Assembly (NCBI GenBank): GCA_942159475.1
Contig: OW804094.1
Coordinates: 53,936,966 to 54,000,965 of the forward strand
Direction: 5' to 3'
From: Sthenelais limicola
Taxonomy: Eukaryota > Annelida > Polychaeta > Phyllodocida > Sigalionidae
DNA length: 64,000 nucleotides
How positions within the stretch are numbered: the stretch's first letter is position 1; each line of letters begins with the position of its first letter. Positions 39,801-46,847 of this stretch are shown one piece after another. The notes beneath the pieces were generated by a model. The model saw only the letters and a list, made by a program, of their open reading frames with translations, ran no database searches and was not told the DNA's origin. The translations under genes were made by a program, and so were the position numbers.

Positions 39801-42800
39801 ATACTATTATATTGTAACTTATTAGGTGATTGACCTAATGCCTTATATCCACACCCAGGAAAACGTGGGTTTTTCGCCCACTAGCGTTTCATTTTCTCGT
39901 GTCAACCAGTTGCCACGATTTACCATGCACTGCGCAGGCAACGCCTCTTCTAATCTACCAAAGTAACTGGCGACGCAACCGGACGATTTGTATCGTTGCT
40001 GTAGCGCCAGTTGCTTGGTGGATATAAGGCCTAAGTTATCTAAGCATAGCTTGGCTGGGGCTGACTACCTTGGATCGATAATAACCCTTTCTTGGGTCCA
40101 TGCGCATGGGAAGACTTCTCGATTTGTGCAAATCAATGAACGTATACACTCAAATAGAAATATGTATGGGTATCCTCACACCGTACCGAATGATTGGTCA
40201 TAGCCATATCAATAAAAATACTTTATTACTGGTTTCCCATAAAAGCCAGAGTGTCTACCCAAGATGCAAATGCCACGTACAATCCATCGGGAGATAAAAA
40301 CCTAGCTAGCCATGTCAGATAACCGGCTAATCTAGAAGAGGATTGACGCTAATATTTGCACGCTATTACATCCGTACTAATATATTGCACAAACATTGGA
40401 TGGATTAATATCATTCATTTGGGTCAGAAGCTGGCGTCCACTGCTGTATTCTACCAGGGAACCTCCGGACACAAAGGTTGCTGTAAAACAACCCATGCGT
40501 CTCAAGATTCAATTCGAAATAAGGTTTCAATTCGGGATGTCACTGTGAGGTATGTGTGTATGTTATACTTGAATACCGGAACGGATGGTCGTAAATTCAT
40601 TCATGAATGTTCCGGGTCAATAGTTGGCGAAAGGGGTTTAACTTCTTGCAATTCCACGTTCACAAGCCCATTCACCCATAGAAATGCACATATGTTCACA
40701 TACATGTACATATTATTCACATGGGGGATAATTCACAGTTCAACATTTCAAAAACAATTTTTGTTGATTCGCAATACAAGTTTGGTCTGGGTTCTCGGAC
40801 AGTCCACGATTGGTAAAATTTACTGAGAAGCAAAACCCATTTGACCTTGGCTCCTCATGCGAGAAAAGGCTTTAAGCCTAGCCTTGGGTGGTAGTGTACT
40901 TAGGTTTGGTTTCATTTCCAGCTACTGAGCTCACATACATGTATGCACGGCCGTAACGTTAAAATTTAACTTCCAAGTCCGTGATTTTCAGACGATTCAT
41001 TTGGGGCAAAGGCAGGAGCTAGCTGCCCTGTCTAATCTTCAGCCACATGAAAGGACTTAATAGCGTGCCCTGTTTAAAACTCGACTGTTATAGGGGGAAG
41101 GGCGTTAGTAGTATATTGACGTTAGGGTGAGGCGCTTTTGCCATAGCTGCAGTCAATATACATGTAGTAAAGAATGTTCCAGCTTTCTGGCATAAGATAT
41201 CAAAGCTGGATGGGTCTGATCAAAGGAACAAGTGCATTGAAAATCTGTAGAAATGCTTCCCATTTCCCATTAGCTTTTAGGCTCTAGCCTAGGTGGCCTA
41301 GATGCCTGACAGTCTAGCGCCAGGATTAGTTTCTCTTCTTGAATAAATAATGACAATGTAGCTCCGATGGGAAATTGGTCGATGATTCCTTTCTGTAAGC
41401 ACTAACCTTTGTTTCCCTCTTATAGAATTCGGTCAGATTGATCTAATTTTTTTATCAAAGTTTTAAAACCTCACAAAATAGCTTTCAATTCATGATATCA
41501 CTGTACACATTAAGTAGTATAGGATAGGGAATCATGATACATTTTAGCATGGTTTTCGAATTGAGTACAATTTCTTCCCAAATAAATAAAAAAACAGTTT
41601 AGATAAAAACGTTTTGTAGTACAATGCTCTCTTAAATTCCATTTTACGACCCTCAATTAGGGTGTTGTATATACACTTGGCTACAGTGTACGCACACATG
41701 CTATCTACATGTCTCATTCGGTGGAGCTAAATCAATACATACATACGTACATATAATATATGGATTGATTAATAATCAATATGTGAGACAATCAGTAATT
41801 GTCTCATTTGCCATACACGTTTTCAAACGGCCCAACGGTGGATTTCGTGCCAGGATTTCGTTTGAGCCATATATTTGTTAAAGTCTACCCACCCTTCTTA
41901 CTGTATTATCGACCTGAGTATCGAATGATAAGTCACATCGAATGAGCACTAAACACGCAGTCCATTTACCAGACCGGTTTCTAGTGTACCCACATTTACA
42001 GAATAATAGATGGTACATTTTGACCGAAATCAGCGAATGTCTATCTCTCCTCTCTGATTGATACTGGCAAATTTAGTGCTCCCGTAAAAACTTGATGATG
42101 CATAATTTGTTTATCCTAGTTATGTTTTAGCTATGCTCCTCTTCATGAGAAGGTTAATCGATACAAGTTTATAGACGGTAATAAAGATCATTATATTGAA
42201 TATCTATGAAAACTAACAATCGTTTAAACGCCTTATGAACCCGGGTATTAGATCTGGTAATTTTCCATTCGGCATCTCCTATCTCCTGTTATCAGGACGT
42301 GTTGGGAACAACAAACATCGTTTCTCATACAAGATTCCCGAATAAAAAATATCTAAAATATAACATACAATCTACTCCCTAGTAGTCTCTGTACCTTCAG
42401 GTGTCTATAGATGTGTAAAGCAATGATTGACCTATGGTATAGCTTATCTACACGCCCATATTCCCGGTATGAAATCAGTGACTGGCAATCCATACAAGAA
42501 ATTCTTAGTTAAGGTCGTCCCGGGGTAGGTTTCTATTCCACTGAGCCCCTGATCATAACGATATACTGCTGCTACACTAAATTGATGTTTAAAAAGTCTT
42601 CGGGGGAAAATGGTGTACGTACCGTTTTCTGGGGCAAGGGTAAACTGAACGAGCAAGGCGAGGGCATTCGGCGGTGTACTAACTCGCAGACAGTAGTATT
42701 GCACATTACTCACTAGCAATACTTGACTTGTATTCGAAGAGTCTGCATTATTATGGCAGGTATATTCTGAAATAAAATTGCAACATATTACTTGAATATT

Positions 42801-44555
42801 TAATTATTTATTTTTTCACATTGATATCTTATCTGTTAGCTGAGTATTTTTTTATTCAATTACTATTTGGGTATAATATTGAAAATTTAATGTATATAAT
42901 ATTACGTTTTAAATGGTAGCTATCGATCAATATCAAAATTATCATCCTGTTTATAATCATAATCGATTATTCTTTTCTTTACAAAATATGTCTTGGATCT
43001 GTAAAAAGGACCGTCCTGTACTGAAACGACCTTCTAAGATGTGTCCATAATCATCCCGACATAGACTCCAAAAGAACCCTTGGCCTCGTGCAATGTCAAG
43101 GCCAAGTTGTCTGGCAGTATGCTATGGGCAGTATGGCAGTGGGAGACTGTTAGAGCGCAACCTTTGGTAAAACTGATGCGGATGGGTATCTATATTTAGT
43201 CTAATATTGACATGCTTATGTGACGTGACCAACCTGCTTTGACAACTGTTGGAATATTGGGAATCCTGAGCAGGTAGGACCCAGCACTGAACGCTGCCAC
43301 CCAACTGTACCCGTTGTCATAGTGACTGAACCATTCGCCATGCGTCCAAACGTCGGGGATGTTGGTGCAGACACCTAATAGAAAAGATAGGGATGGGGGA
43401 AATCATGAGAGAGGGAGAGAGTTCTGTATGTCTGAATGAATGTTTGCCATCATTCGATATAAGTGGTTGATCGTGGAGCTGGGTCTGCTTAATTCTTGTG
43501 ACAGTGCACTGCTAAAACAGCGTGGCCGCGATTTGTTCCATTTCCCAGACTTCTGGTATGAAGTATAACACATCTCTATATATCTAAATATGGAATTATA
43601 TTGACTTCACTACCCGGCTGTACTTCAAGGATAGGTTATCAGTTGTAAATCTTAAATGTATAATCAAAACTTGTGTTTCTATGTAAACAATTATGTTCGT
43701 ATATATCGTTGCCACGAATAAGAGACCCATAATTTTAAGAGATTTAGGAATAAACAGTCATGGCAACATACATAAAGTTACTGTCTTAAGAACTCCTGCA
43801 ATTAAAATTATTCAAAAGATAATTACGACCTCAGACTTCCTTGATGGGTAACCATCTGGTATAATTACCTGGAGAGAAGAATACAGACTGCAACTGGGTG
43901 CCAGAGGCAAATAGTTCTCAAACCAACGTTCCCAGTCACTACAGCTTTAGGCATAGAGAGAGAGACGCGTGATACTTTTCCATGTTTGTTAGGGAAACAT
44001 TACTCAAAGCATTGGGTCAAATAGGATGTTAATACATAAGGGGTACTCACTTCCTATTTAACATTATTTATAATTATTGCAAATGGTATTTCTTAAATCT
44101 TACACGGCTCACTATAATGTCATTGAACAAATTATTCTTGCAAATAAAGCGAACCAGATGTAATGCATCTAGAACTAGGAACAAAATAGTTGTAAATCTA
44201 AGATCCTCTTTTAAAAGGGTTAGAAACCTCATGTGGCACACTATCACATGGCTATGTATACTCACCTGTTACGTATGGTACTATCTGCAATGAGATTGAG
44301 TCACGTTTAAGGCATGTAGCGTTATTGCCGTAATAGATAAAGGATTTAGTTTGTTCCCCCCCCTTATACCAGTAAAGTACCTTTATCATCGTTCGATATT
44401 AATCCCCTTGGAAAATGGTACCATTCCAAGTTTGTTTAGACGGGTACCGACTCATAGTGTTTTGTTGGTTGCAGAATGCAATGGATTATTTTAAATAAAC
44501 TTACCTTGCAGACCAACACTATTACGAATGCTCTAATAACCATTTTTATCTTCAT
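6435..44555 (-). CDS. Cell-surface protein: signal peptide, 2x DUF7042-7045-like modules, 3 EGF, one TM
   Basis: Eighteen coding exons, all GT-AG and phase-compatible: 44505-44555, 44266-44284, 43234-43374, 42623-42766, 16685-16747, 15334-15507, 14927-15051, 14549-14675, 14375-14425, 14105-14251, 12536-12661, 12038-12112, 11572-11757, 11035-11174, 8677-8806, 7655-7762, 7196-7330 and 6435-6820. They total 2328 nt (775 aa plus stop). Layout: signal peptide about 1-23; module 1 about 24-281; linker 282-298; module 2 about 299-566; EGF-like repeats about 567-602, 603-647 and 649-687; TM about 701-723; tyrosine-containing tail to 775. Each module has a 'C-FPPRW'-like start, a 'CPF...CEN' segment and a 'C-..RY' segment. 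This resembles the metazoan families Pfam names DUF7042-DUF7045 (from memory, unverified). Predicted type I membrane protein; molecular function unknown. Upstream noncoding exon(s) are expected because exon 1 begins at an acceptor. Confidence 0.72.
7196..7330 (-). CDS. Exon 17: EGF-like repeat 2
   Basis: 135 nt, phase 1-1. Six cysteines: GSCADENACKNAAECV, then YFYCRCSKGYTGLQCE. Donor GAAC|gtacgt. Confidence 0.84.
7655..7762 (-). CDS. Exon 16: EGF-like repeat 1
   Basis: 108 nt, phase 1-1. It has six cysteines in a compact EGF pattern (NECNCLFGDC, then AKECRCYQGYVGVSCE). Donor ACAT|gtaagc. Phase 1-1 is the usual phase of shuffled EGF exons. Confidence 0.8.
8160..8314. promoter_or_regulatory. 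Two X-box-like palindromes (RFX-type)
   Basis: GTTGCCATGGTAAC at 8301-8314 is a perfect palindromic RFX X-box. GTTAACATGGTAAC at 8160-8173 differs from it by one base. Both lie in the intron before exon 16. Function is inferred from the motif only. Confidence 0.4.
8677..8806 (-). CDS. Exon 15: module 2, sixth segment
   Basis: 130 nt, phase 0 in and phase 1 out, acceptor tatcttacag and donor ACGC|gtgagt. It begins RYKINGNKIYLSLHING. Counterpart of exon 8. Confidence 0.75.
8838..10740 (+). mobile_element. Non-LTR retrotransposon remnant (L1/Tx1-like), 5'-truncated
   Basis: The plus-strand reading resembles the C-terminal part of an L1/Tx1-type reverse transcriptase. From about 8860 it reads SVLFTSDEKSMDKAMEITK..., then GLRLNLNKTKGI, the segment just after the YADD site (the Asp box itself is altered). 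Further pieces are open at 9414-9731 and 9721-10077, in different frames, with stops and a poly-G run (about 9001-9017) between. It ends in an A/T-rich tail near 10720-10740. It is dead: frameshifts, stops, and no 5' region or endonuclease. Inserted in the intron between exons 14 and 15 of the minus-strand gene, in antisense orientation. Confidence 0.7.
11035..11174 (-). CDS. Exon 14: module 2, fifth segment
   Basis: 140 nt, phase 1 in and phase 0 out, acceptor ttgccaacag and donor GCA|gtgagt. It encodes TPYYVDLTCVASWRSSS ... GEGDYLLLSYYDRE. Counterpart of exon 7. A LINE remnant sits in the following intron. Confidence 0.75.
11572..11757 (-). CDS. Exon 13: module 2 CPF segment
   Basis: 186 nt, phase 1-1, donor TATG|gtaaga. 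It contains TDCPFPLSTYQTSFVD, RHCENN and MRIRSCVG. Counterpart of exon 6. Confidence 0.77.
11825..11872. repeat. Three perfect tandem 16-bp copies
   Basis: ttcgtctcataagtag is repeated exactly at 11825-11840, 11841-11856 and 11857-11872. Minisatellite-like, in the intron between exons 12 and 13. Confidence 0.95.
12038..12112 (-). CDS. Exon 12: module 2, third segment
   Basis: 75 nt, phase 1-1, acceptor cctctttgcag and donor CCAT|gtgagt. It encodes GVRSPTLPMCIEELQQSAFT and so on. Counterpart of exon 5. Confidence 0.7.
12536..12661 (-). CDS. Exon 11: module 2, second segment
   Basis: 126 nt, phase 1-1. It encodes MLSCDQADYAPPRYSYRMN then GPECLSFTEVTKDVLIYKH. The YSY...N-x-x-x-CL-x-F/Y-x-E pattern parallels exon 4. 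Confidence 0.74.
12662..14104. other. Intron between exons 10 and 11
   Basis: No coding exon seen. It holds a hammerhead-like core at 13411-13438 and a C-run at about 14003-14016. Confidence 0.5.
13411..13438 (-). ncRNA. Hammerhead-ribozyme-like core (relic)
   Basis: On the minus strand the sequence reads CTGATGA, then a short stem (AGGTAC-atat-GTTACC), then GAAAC. These are the two conserved hammerhead core boxes around stem II. Such motifs accompany Penelope-like and related retroelements in many animals. A complete stem III and cleavage triplet could not be confirmed, so this is probably a relic. A weaker, degenerate version may lie at 4048-4090. Confidence 0.35.
14105..14251 (-). CDS. 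Exon 10: module 2, first segment
   Basis: 147 nt, phase 1-1, acceptor aaacacgcag and donor GATT|gtaagt. It begins GPCSFPPRWRRVKWFIGY, the clearest DUF7044-like 'C-FPPRW' start in the gene. Confidence 0.76.
14375..14425 (-). CDS. Exon 9: linker between the two modules
   Basis: 51 nt, phase 1-1, encoding RWAPNIKVPEKPTTLGL. It is Pro/Thr-rich and has no counterpart after module 2, where EGF exons follow instead. Confidence 0.68.
14549..14675 (-). CDS. Exon 8: module 1, sixth segment
   Basis: 127 nt, phase 0 in and phase 1 out, acceptor tactgcag and donor TCAA|gtgagt. It begins RYSKNGDELFLSLNTNY and matches exon 15 (RYKINGNKIYLSLHING). Confidence 0.76.
14927..15051 (-). CDS. Exon 7: module 1, fifth segment
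   Basis: 125 nt, phase 1 in and phase 0 out. It encodes QPLKGSTLYCKGYVAG ... DNVLLLARKEG ... FYCG. It aligns with exon 14 (TPYYVDLTCVASW ... GDYLLLSYYD). Confidence 0.75.
15334..15507 (-). CDS. Exon 6: module 1 CPF segment
   Basis: 174 nt, phase 1-1. Key residues are APCPFGGERTKYQATVWDG, then KWHCEN, ending with a NTCIH cysteine. It is homologous to exon 13 (DCPFPLSTYQTSF, RHCENN, RSCVG). The CPF...C...C pattern is the DUF7043-like signature. Confidence 0.78.
16370..16519 (+). CDS. Possible first coding exon on the + strand (unidentified)
   Basis: The ATG in context ccaaaATGG opens a 49-codon frame starting MAPGLVHRSQGEALKKADQS. A possible donor CAG|gtaaaa at 16504/16505 leaves 45 codons (phase 0). 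The frame is charged and helix-prone (EALKKADQSIEESMKEL). It lies antisense in the intron between exons 5 and 6 of the large gene. No family was recognised and no downstream exon was found. It could equally be a chance ORF. Confidence 0.25.
   Translation: MAPGLVHRSQGEALKKADQSIEESMKELGMRWLRGQSLSAGVRPQVKQH
16685..16747 (-). CDS. Exon 5: module 1, short third segment
   Basis: 63 nt, phase 1-1, acceptor tttcag and donor AGAT|gtgagt. It encodes RRASDCIGHFTDANVAWQVR and matches exon 12 (PTLPMCIEELQQSAFTTL), including the split Tyr codon (T|AC) at the next junction. The intron before it is about 25.9 kb. Confidence 0.65.
19340..19605 (+). mobile_element. LTR-like block (possible solo LTR)
   Basis: It has a promoter-like layout within about 270 bp: a GC-richer region, TATATAAGG at about 19453, AATAAA at about 19541, then a TTGTGTTACAACACTTGTAACA end with inverted TGTTACA/TGTAACA words. 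No partner LTR, internal region or clear target duplication was found, so the boundaries are approximate. Confidence 0.35.
20306..22874. repeat. Cluster of a dispersed 15-bp motif, RCAAACGCCCATCAT
   Basis: Exact or near-exact copies start at 20306(+), 20497(-, mismatched), 20695(+, partial), 21048(+), 21238(+), 21419(-), 21592(-), 22111(+), 22134(+), 22483(+) and 22860(-). A weaker following 'AAATG' is often shared. The gaps are close to 175-200 bp or multiples of it (191, 198, 353, 190, 181, 173, 519, 349, 377), with one close pair 23 bp apart. The sequence between copies is not obviously repeated and no long ORF covers it. Confidence 0.8.
23060..23378 (-). mobile_element. Non-LTR retrotransposon 3' end (CR1/L2-like)
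   Basis: The minus-strand frame encodes the conserved C-terminus of CR1/L2-type reverse transcriptases: RRWRGDLIEVYKIINN, then FYSNRIINSWNKLPPE, then a stop after KHFK at about 23178. A GC-richer 3' UTR continues to about 23060. It is severely 5'-truncated, as is usual for LINE copies. Confidence 0.75.
24186..24239 (+). promoter_or_regulatory. Promoter-like patch: CCAAT and X-box
   Basis: A CpG-containing patch within AT-rich intron has ACCAAT at about 24206 and GTTGCCATGGAAAC (RFX X-box) at 24226-24239. No gene start was identified next to it. Confidence 0.3.
25359..25425. repeat. Foldback repeat
   Basis: The arms 25359-25385 (agagtggacaa...gataatttaac) and 25395-25425 are near-perfect inverted copies around a short loop. 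Probable MITE or foldback remnant. Confidence 0.7.
26678..26784. repeat. Foldback repeat with 31-bp arms
   Basis: The arms 26678-26708 and 26754-26784 (ccactaagccgattcccatg and its complement) match with about two mismatches around a 45-bp loop. Confidence 0.75.
27552..28003 (-). repeat. Long repeat, arm 1 of an inverted pair
   Basis: It is homologous, in opposite orientation, to 36006-36466. The best-conserved core translates on the minus strand as QKYITARLDIYFDVESEEVL and is nearly identical in arm 2. It has an internal palindrome around ttatggtggttccataag. The family is not recognised; no transposase or RT motif was seen. Confidence 0.65.
29273..29314. repeat. Tandem 21-bp x2
   Basis: aatactgtcaaatcccttga plus g, twice in a row, at 29273-29293 and 29294-29314. 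Confidence 0.9.
29395..30250 (-). mobile_element. Short copy of the 3.3-6.1 kb repeat, inverted
   Basis: Its reverse complement shares three ordered blocks with 3349-3480, 3910-4000 and 5820-6086. It therefore looks like an internally deleted relative, or the 3-6 kb copy is an expanded one. Shared ends: aacaagttataagtttatta on one side and gagaatgtaaaaa-like on the other. Confidence 0.65.
31540..32160. repeat. Low-complexity block: poly-C/G runs, CA and CT tracts
   Basis: G-run at about 31538-31545, C-runs at about 31601-31620 and 31847-31870, (CA)n at about 31872-31887, then CCCA/CTCA-rich and (CT)n sequence to about 32160. Strong strand asymmetry (pyrimidines on +). The short Pro/Ser ORFs here are artefacts. 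Confidence 0.8.
32040..32299 (+). promoter_or_regulatory. Possible promoter and first exon ending ATG AAG|gtaggc
   Basis: CT-rich, initiator-like sequence (cactcactctcgcag) leads to tcaccATGAAG at 32294-32299, followed by donor gtaggc in phase 0. The ELOVL-type exon at 54129 opens in frame 0 from its acceptor through TTG TGG GAG, so ATG AAG could in principle supply a start for it (MKLWEFDD...). That would need a 22-kb intron overlapping the opposite-strand gene; the exon at 46.2-46.46 kb is an alternative. Confidence 0.28.
33200..33540 (+). mobile_element. LTR-like block (weak)
   Basis: It begins near tgtagttgtttgggg and contains cctatataaagtctag (TATA-like, about 33333) and AATAAA about 200 bp later (about 33524), a spacing like an LTR promoter/R/poly(A). 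No duplicate copy or target duplication was found. Confidence 0.25.
34459..34545. repeat. Foldback repeat with 18-bp perfect inner arms
   Basis: gaatattgcacgagttgc at 34487-34504 is exactly complementary to 34508-34525 across a 3-nt loop. The outer gttaactaac/gttagttaac words extend the palindrome. Confidence 0.85.
34861..35262. repeat. Direct repeat pair about 360 bp apart
   Basis: agccccgaatgagtgca, then c/t, then tgaacta, occurs at about 34861 and about 35223. It may mark the ends of an unrecognised insertion. Confidence 0.6.
36006..36466 (+). repeat. Long repeat, arm 2 of an inverted pair
   Basis: Counterpart of 27552-28003 in opposite orientation. It shares the QKYITARLDIYFDVESEEVL-coding block and the downstream ttgctgtagat / gctgttctatcaagtttgca blocks. 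A 'taaccgctagatt' word recurs at about 36021 and 36793. Confidence 0.65.
37635..37821 (+). CDS. Possible CpG-rich first exon (unidentified protein)
   Basis: Two inverted CCAAT boxes (ATTGG at 37636-37640 and 37673-37677) and CpG-dense sequence precede ATG at 37719. The frame, starting MTAECTIVSPPMSDFESSST, runs 34 codons plus one base to a consensus donor ACCA|gtaaga at 37821/37822. CpG density and donor quality stand out from the AT-rich intron around it. No downstream exon was identified and it does not join the ELOVL exon in frame. Family unknown. Confidence 0.35.
38700..39400. repeat. Diverged direct duplication (about 540-bp offset)
   Basis: About 38700-38925 (attttgtttataattcaa, ggtaaagtat, ttgactgaaccattgtttaa) recurs at about 39237-39390 with substitutions and a deletion. 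Confidence 0.6.
39839..40031. mobile_element. 193-bp MITE, PIF/Harbinger-like
   Basis: The 14-bp terminal inverted repeats are TGCCTTATATCCAC and GTGGATATAAGGCC, with one mismatch. They are flanked by TAA at 39836-39838 and 40032-40034, matching the 3-bp TWA target duplication of PIF/Harbinger. It is too short for a transposase. Confidence 0.65.
42623..42766 (-). CDS. Exon 4: module 1, second segment
   Basis: 144 nt, phase 1-1, acceptor atttcag and donor AACG|gtacgt. It encodes EYTCHNNAD... then YYCLRVST..., matching exon 11 (WMLSCDQAD ... PECLSFTE). The frame stays open past the donor to a stop at 42444, so a read-through end is possible, but the homology to exon 11 stops at the donor. Confidence 0.7.
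43234..43374 (-). CDS. Exon 3: module 1, first Cys-rich segment
   Basis: 141 nt, phase 1-1, acceptor tttctattag. The frame starts GVCTNIPDVWTHGEWF. It is homologous in position, phase and pattern to exon 10 (GPCSFPPRWRRVKWF), the equivalent start of module 2. Confidence 0.72.
44266..44284 (-). CDS. Exon 2: 19-nt microexon
   Basis: Acceptor tctcattgcag and donor g|gtgagt flank 19 nt coding IVPYVT plus one base. Phase 0 in and phase 1 out is exactly what is needed to join exon 1 to exon 3, and it completes the signal-peptide region. Confidence 0.58.
44505..44555 (-). CDS. Exon 1: start codon and signal peptide
   Basis: Acceptor tttcattgcag at 44561, then five UTR bases, then ATG at 44555-44553. 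It encodes MKIKMVIRAFVIVLVCK, a basic N-region and hydrophobic core typical of a signal peptide. Donor AAG|gtaagt, phase 0. The acceptor upstream of the ATG implies a further 5' UTR exon not located here. Confidence 0.7.
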
Positions 44556-44584
44556 CTTCCCTGCAATGAAACGTAATCATAGCA

Positions 44585-46200
44585 TAAAGAAAAAGTGCAG
44601 TTAGTCACTATGATATCGAACTGTATACATGTATTTATATAGACCTGTATCCTATTTGTAGACATTCCAATACAGAGCACTGCAATAAAATTAAGATGGA
44701 TTTCAACAAAGAAACGTTAAAAATGTTCATAACCTCTCACTTCATCTAATATGGCACGGTACACAACGAAGCCGTCTCGGTGATATATTATTCTATGATA
44801 TTATACTATTCCATATTTGAGTCACGTCCGTTGATGGCTTATCAGTTGACGGGGAAAGATAGCTCATTATTCGCCAGCAGAAGATGAGAATATGCTTTGT
44901 CAGGGATTGGTCCCATGGGTGGGATGCATGCCTGGATCGCTTTAAACATACACAATTGGGTATTGATTGCTTTCCGTCCACGTCCATGTCTGGGGATGTC
45001 TATATTGCCTGTCTCCAGAGACGGCCAATCTAACTGAGCTCACGAGGAAGCTTACCAGGGGTGCTCAGGAGTATTATTTGGTCAAACCTCCTCTTTCTCT
45101 AAGGCCAAACAAACATAATTTATTACATGTTCTCAAAGAGTCATGCATATATATTATATACATTGAAATTAATTTGTACTAGAGTCTTTTAATGTGTCAG
45201 GTGCTTATTTTATTTTAGCCAAGCACTTTCATGTCTTGCATGGAGGGATATACTCAGAGTAGTGTATACTTCATGTCCCCTTTGAGTTTTCCAACAGAAT
45301 TCTGCATGTGTAGGACTTACCGATTTTAGCCCTACTCTAATGCCCATACAGGAAATAATAGCATTTAGTCATTGATCGCTTTTGCTTCCTAAAGCTATAT
45401 TATATTCCATCTGGGTGTAGGCGGCTAGTCCCTTCCCCACAGGGGACATGTGCACTGACTCTTAGGCGCTGAGAGATAAATGTTGGTATTGGGGAGTTCG
45501 GAGTAGCCGTGCGTGTTTAGGCTATCTGACTATATGCTCCTTCAGGGTTGGAATCCAACATCTAATTTACAATGTTTGGAAATACCACAAGGTATCTTAA
45601 GATAATTTCATTTGGAAAATCGATCAGAATACAAAGTTCTAATTCCGCTGATCGGCATAGAGGGGGAATTCGTTTTCTCCTCACAATCACCCATACACTG
45701 TTATCATATGAATATTATATATTTATGGAGAAGACGTTTTTAATACCGTAAGACATGAACGATATTTTCATCTATATGTTGTTTTAATTTAATTCCCATT
45801 TTACGGTACGAAAACTTGCCGTACACACATGATTATATATATTCAGTGCACGGTTTATGGACAGTTTTGTTGCCTCGCTCTACTTATAATATCTGTGCTA
45901 CCAATAATTGTTGCTCAATCGTAAAAACACCGGGCGTTCTACTCCAGCATGTGTACCCCCCCCCCCGACTAACACACCCACCGCCCCATCCGCACATTGC
46001 TGTTTCATTGTAATGAGAAAACTATATTAAACGCAAATATGCGATTATGCAAGTTATGAAACCTGACTGATATAGAAAGTAAGAACAAGGGAATTTGGAA
46101 ACAAGTAACAACATCCAGATATTAATATTATATAATCATACAATTTTTTTTGTATTTTAACATGTACACATGGTCTGACACATGGTCTGACTGTAGACGT
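44585..46200. other. Intergenic stretch upstream of the large minus-strand gene
   Basis: The 5' UTR exon and promoter of the minus-strand gene should lie here or beyond, but none stands out. A C-run is at about 45957-45966. No coding signal. Confidence 0.4.
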
Positions 46201-46229
46201 GTAGTGGTTGAGAACGGTTTTTATTATAT

Positions 46230-46464
46230 CTAGATGAGCATTTTCTGATTGAACGCTCTGTTGTCAAGCTGGAAAATTGGTATTGAACAGGGGGCTATGC
46301 TGGCCACCTGTTGGCAAACATGCACGTGTGTTCGCTGAAATGATGCTCGACTGTACGTATACAGCACAGATAGCACAAGATAAATTGTCTGACAGACGCA
46401 TGCACACTGCTGCCACAGGCAACTCGCCTCCTTCTTCCTCATTCACTCACACTCACACGTTTCA
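46230..46464 (+). other. Possible 5' UTR exon (candidate for the first elongase gene)
   Basis: GC-richer sequence ends in cactcacactcacacgtttca with a consensus donor gtaagt at 46465. The first elongase exon (54129) begins at an acceptor, so a noncoding exon upstream is expected. Assignment is inference from position only. Confidence 0.28.
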
Positions 46465-46847
46465 GTAAGTCACATTTTATTTTAAATTTATACTCAGTTT
46501 GGTTATGCACATTGCTCAGTTTAGATAATCTCGATCCCGCGCGTCGGAGAATCTATATCGTCATGTGCAAAAAAAACCGTTTAGTATTCAATTATACGGC
46601 TCTGTTCAAATTATCAAACAGTGATTCATCAATGTTGGGCCAGTGGTTGACTCAGTCTTGCTTCTCTCATACATCCCACGCGAGGTAACTTTTTCATCGT
46701 TCTCTTACGCCATGATCCGAAGTCATGATAAACATGTAAGATCTATAATCGACAATCAGAGATGAGATTCCCCAAGCCATAGTTTGATCCTCATAGGCCT
46801 CTCCAGCTCTCCAGCTTCTCTCCAGCTATGACATATTGTACATTATT

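Larger units (their letters stand above)
16748..42622. other. 25.9-kb intron of the large minus-strand gene
   Basis: It is bounded by exon 5 (16685-16747) and exon 4 (42623-42766). It is mostly noncoding and rich in transposon remnants and foldbacks, annotated separately. Between them, about 16.75-19.3, 24.4-25.3, 28.05-29.25, 30.3-31.4, 32.3-33.2, 35.3-35.95, 36.8-37.5 and 40.1-42.6 kb show nothing beyond AT-rich sequence and short chance ORFs. Confidence 0.6.

Noticed and set aside
40356..40826. 156-codon + strand ORF
   Set aside because: No recognisable domain, poor codon character, no splice context or neighbours; probably chance in the 26-kb intron.
42444..42622. Read-through of exon 4 to a stop at 42444 as a terminal exon
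   Set aside because: Homology to exon 11 ends exactly at the donor gtacgt, and all downstream exons fit in phase, so the open extension is likely intronic.
43869..43887. Second 19-nt candidate microexon
   Set aside because: Phase-compatible but looks like a polypyrimidine tract; cannot be included together with 44266-44284 without breaking frame.
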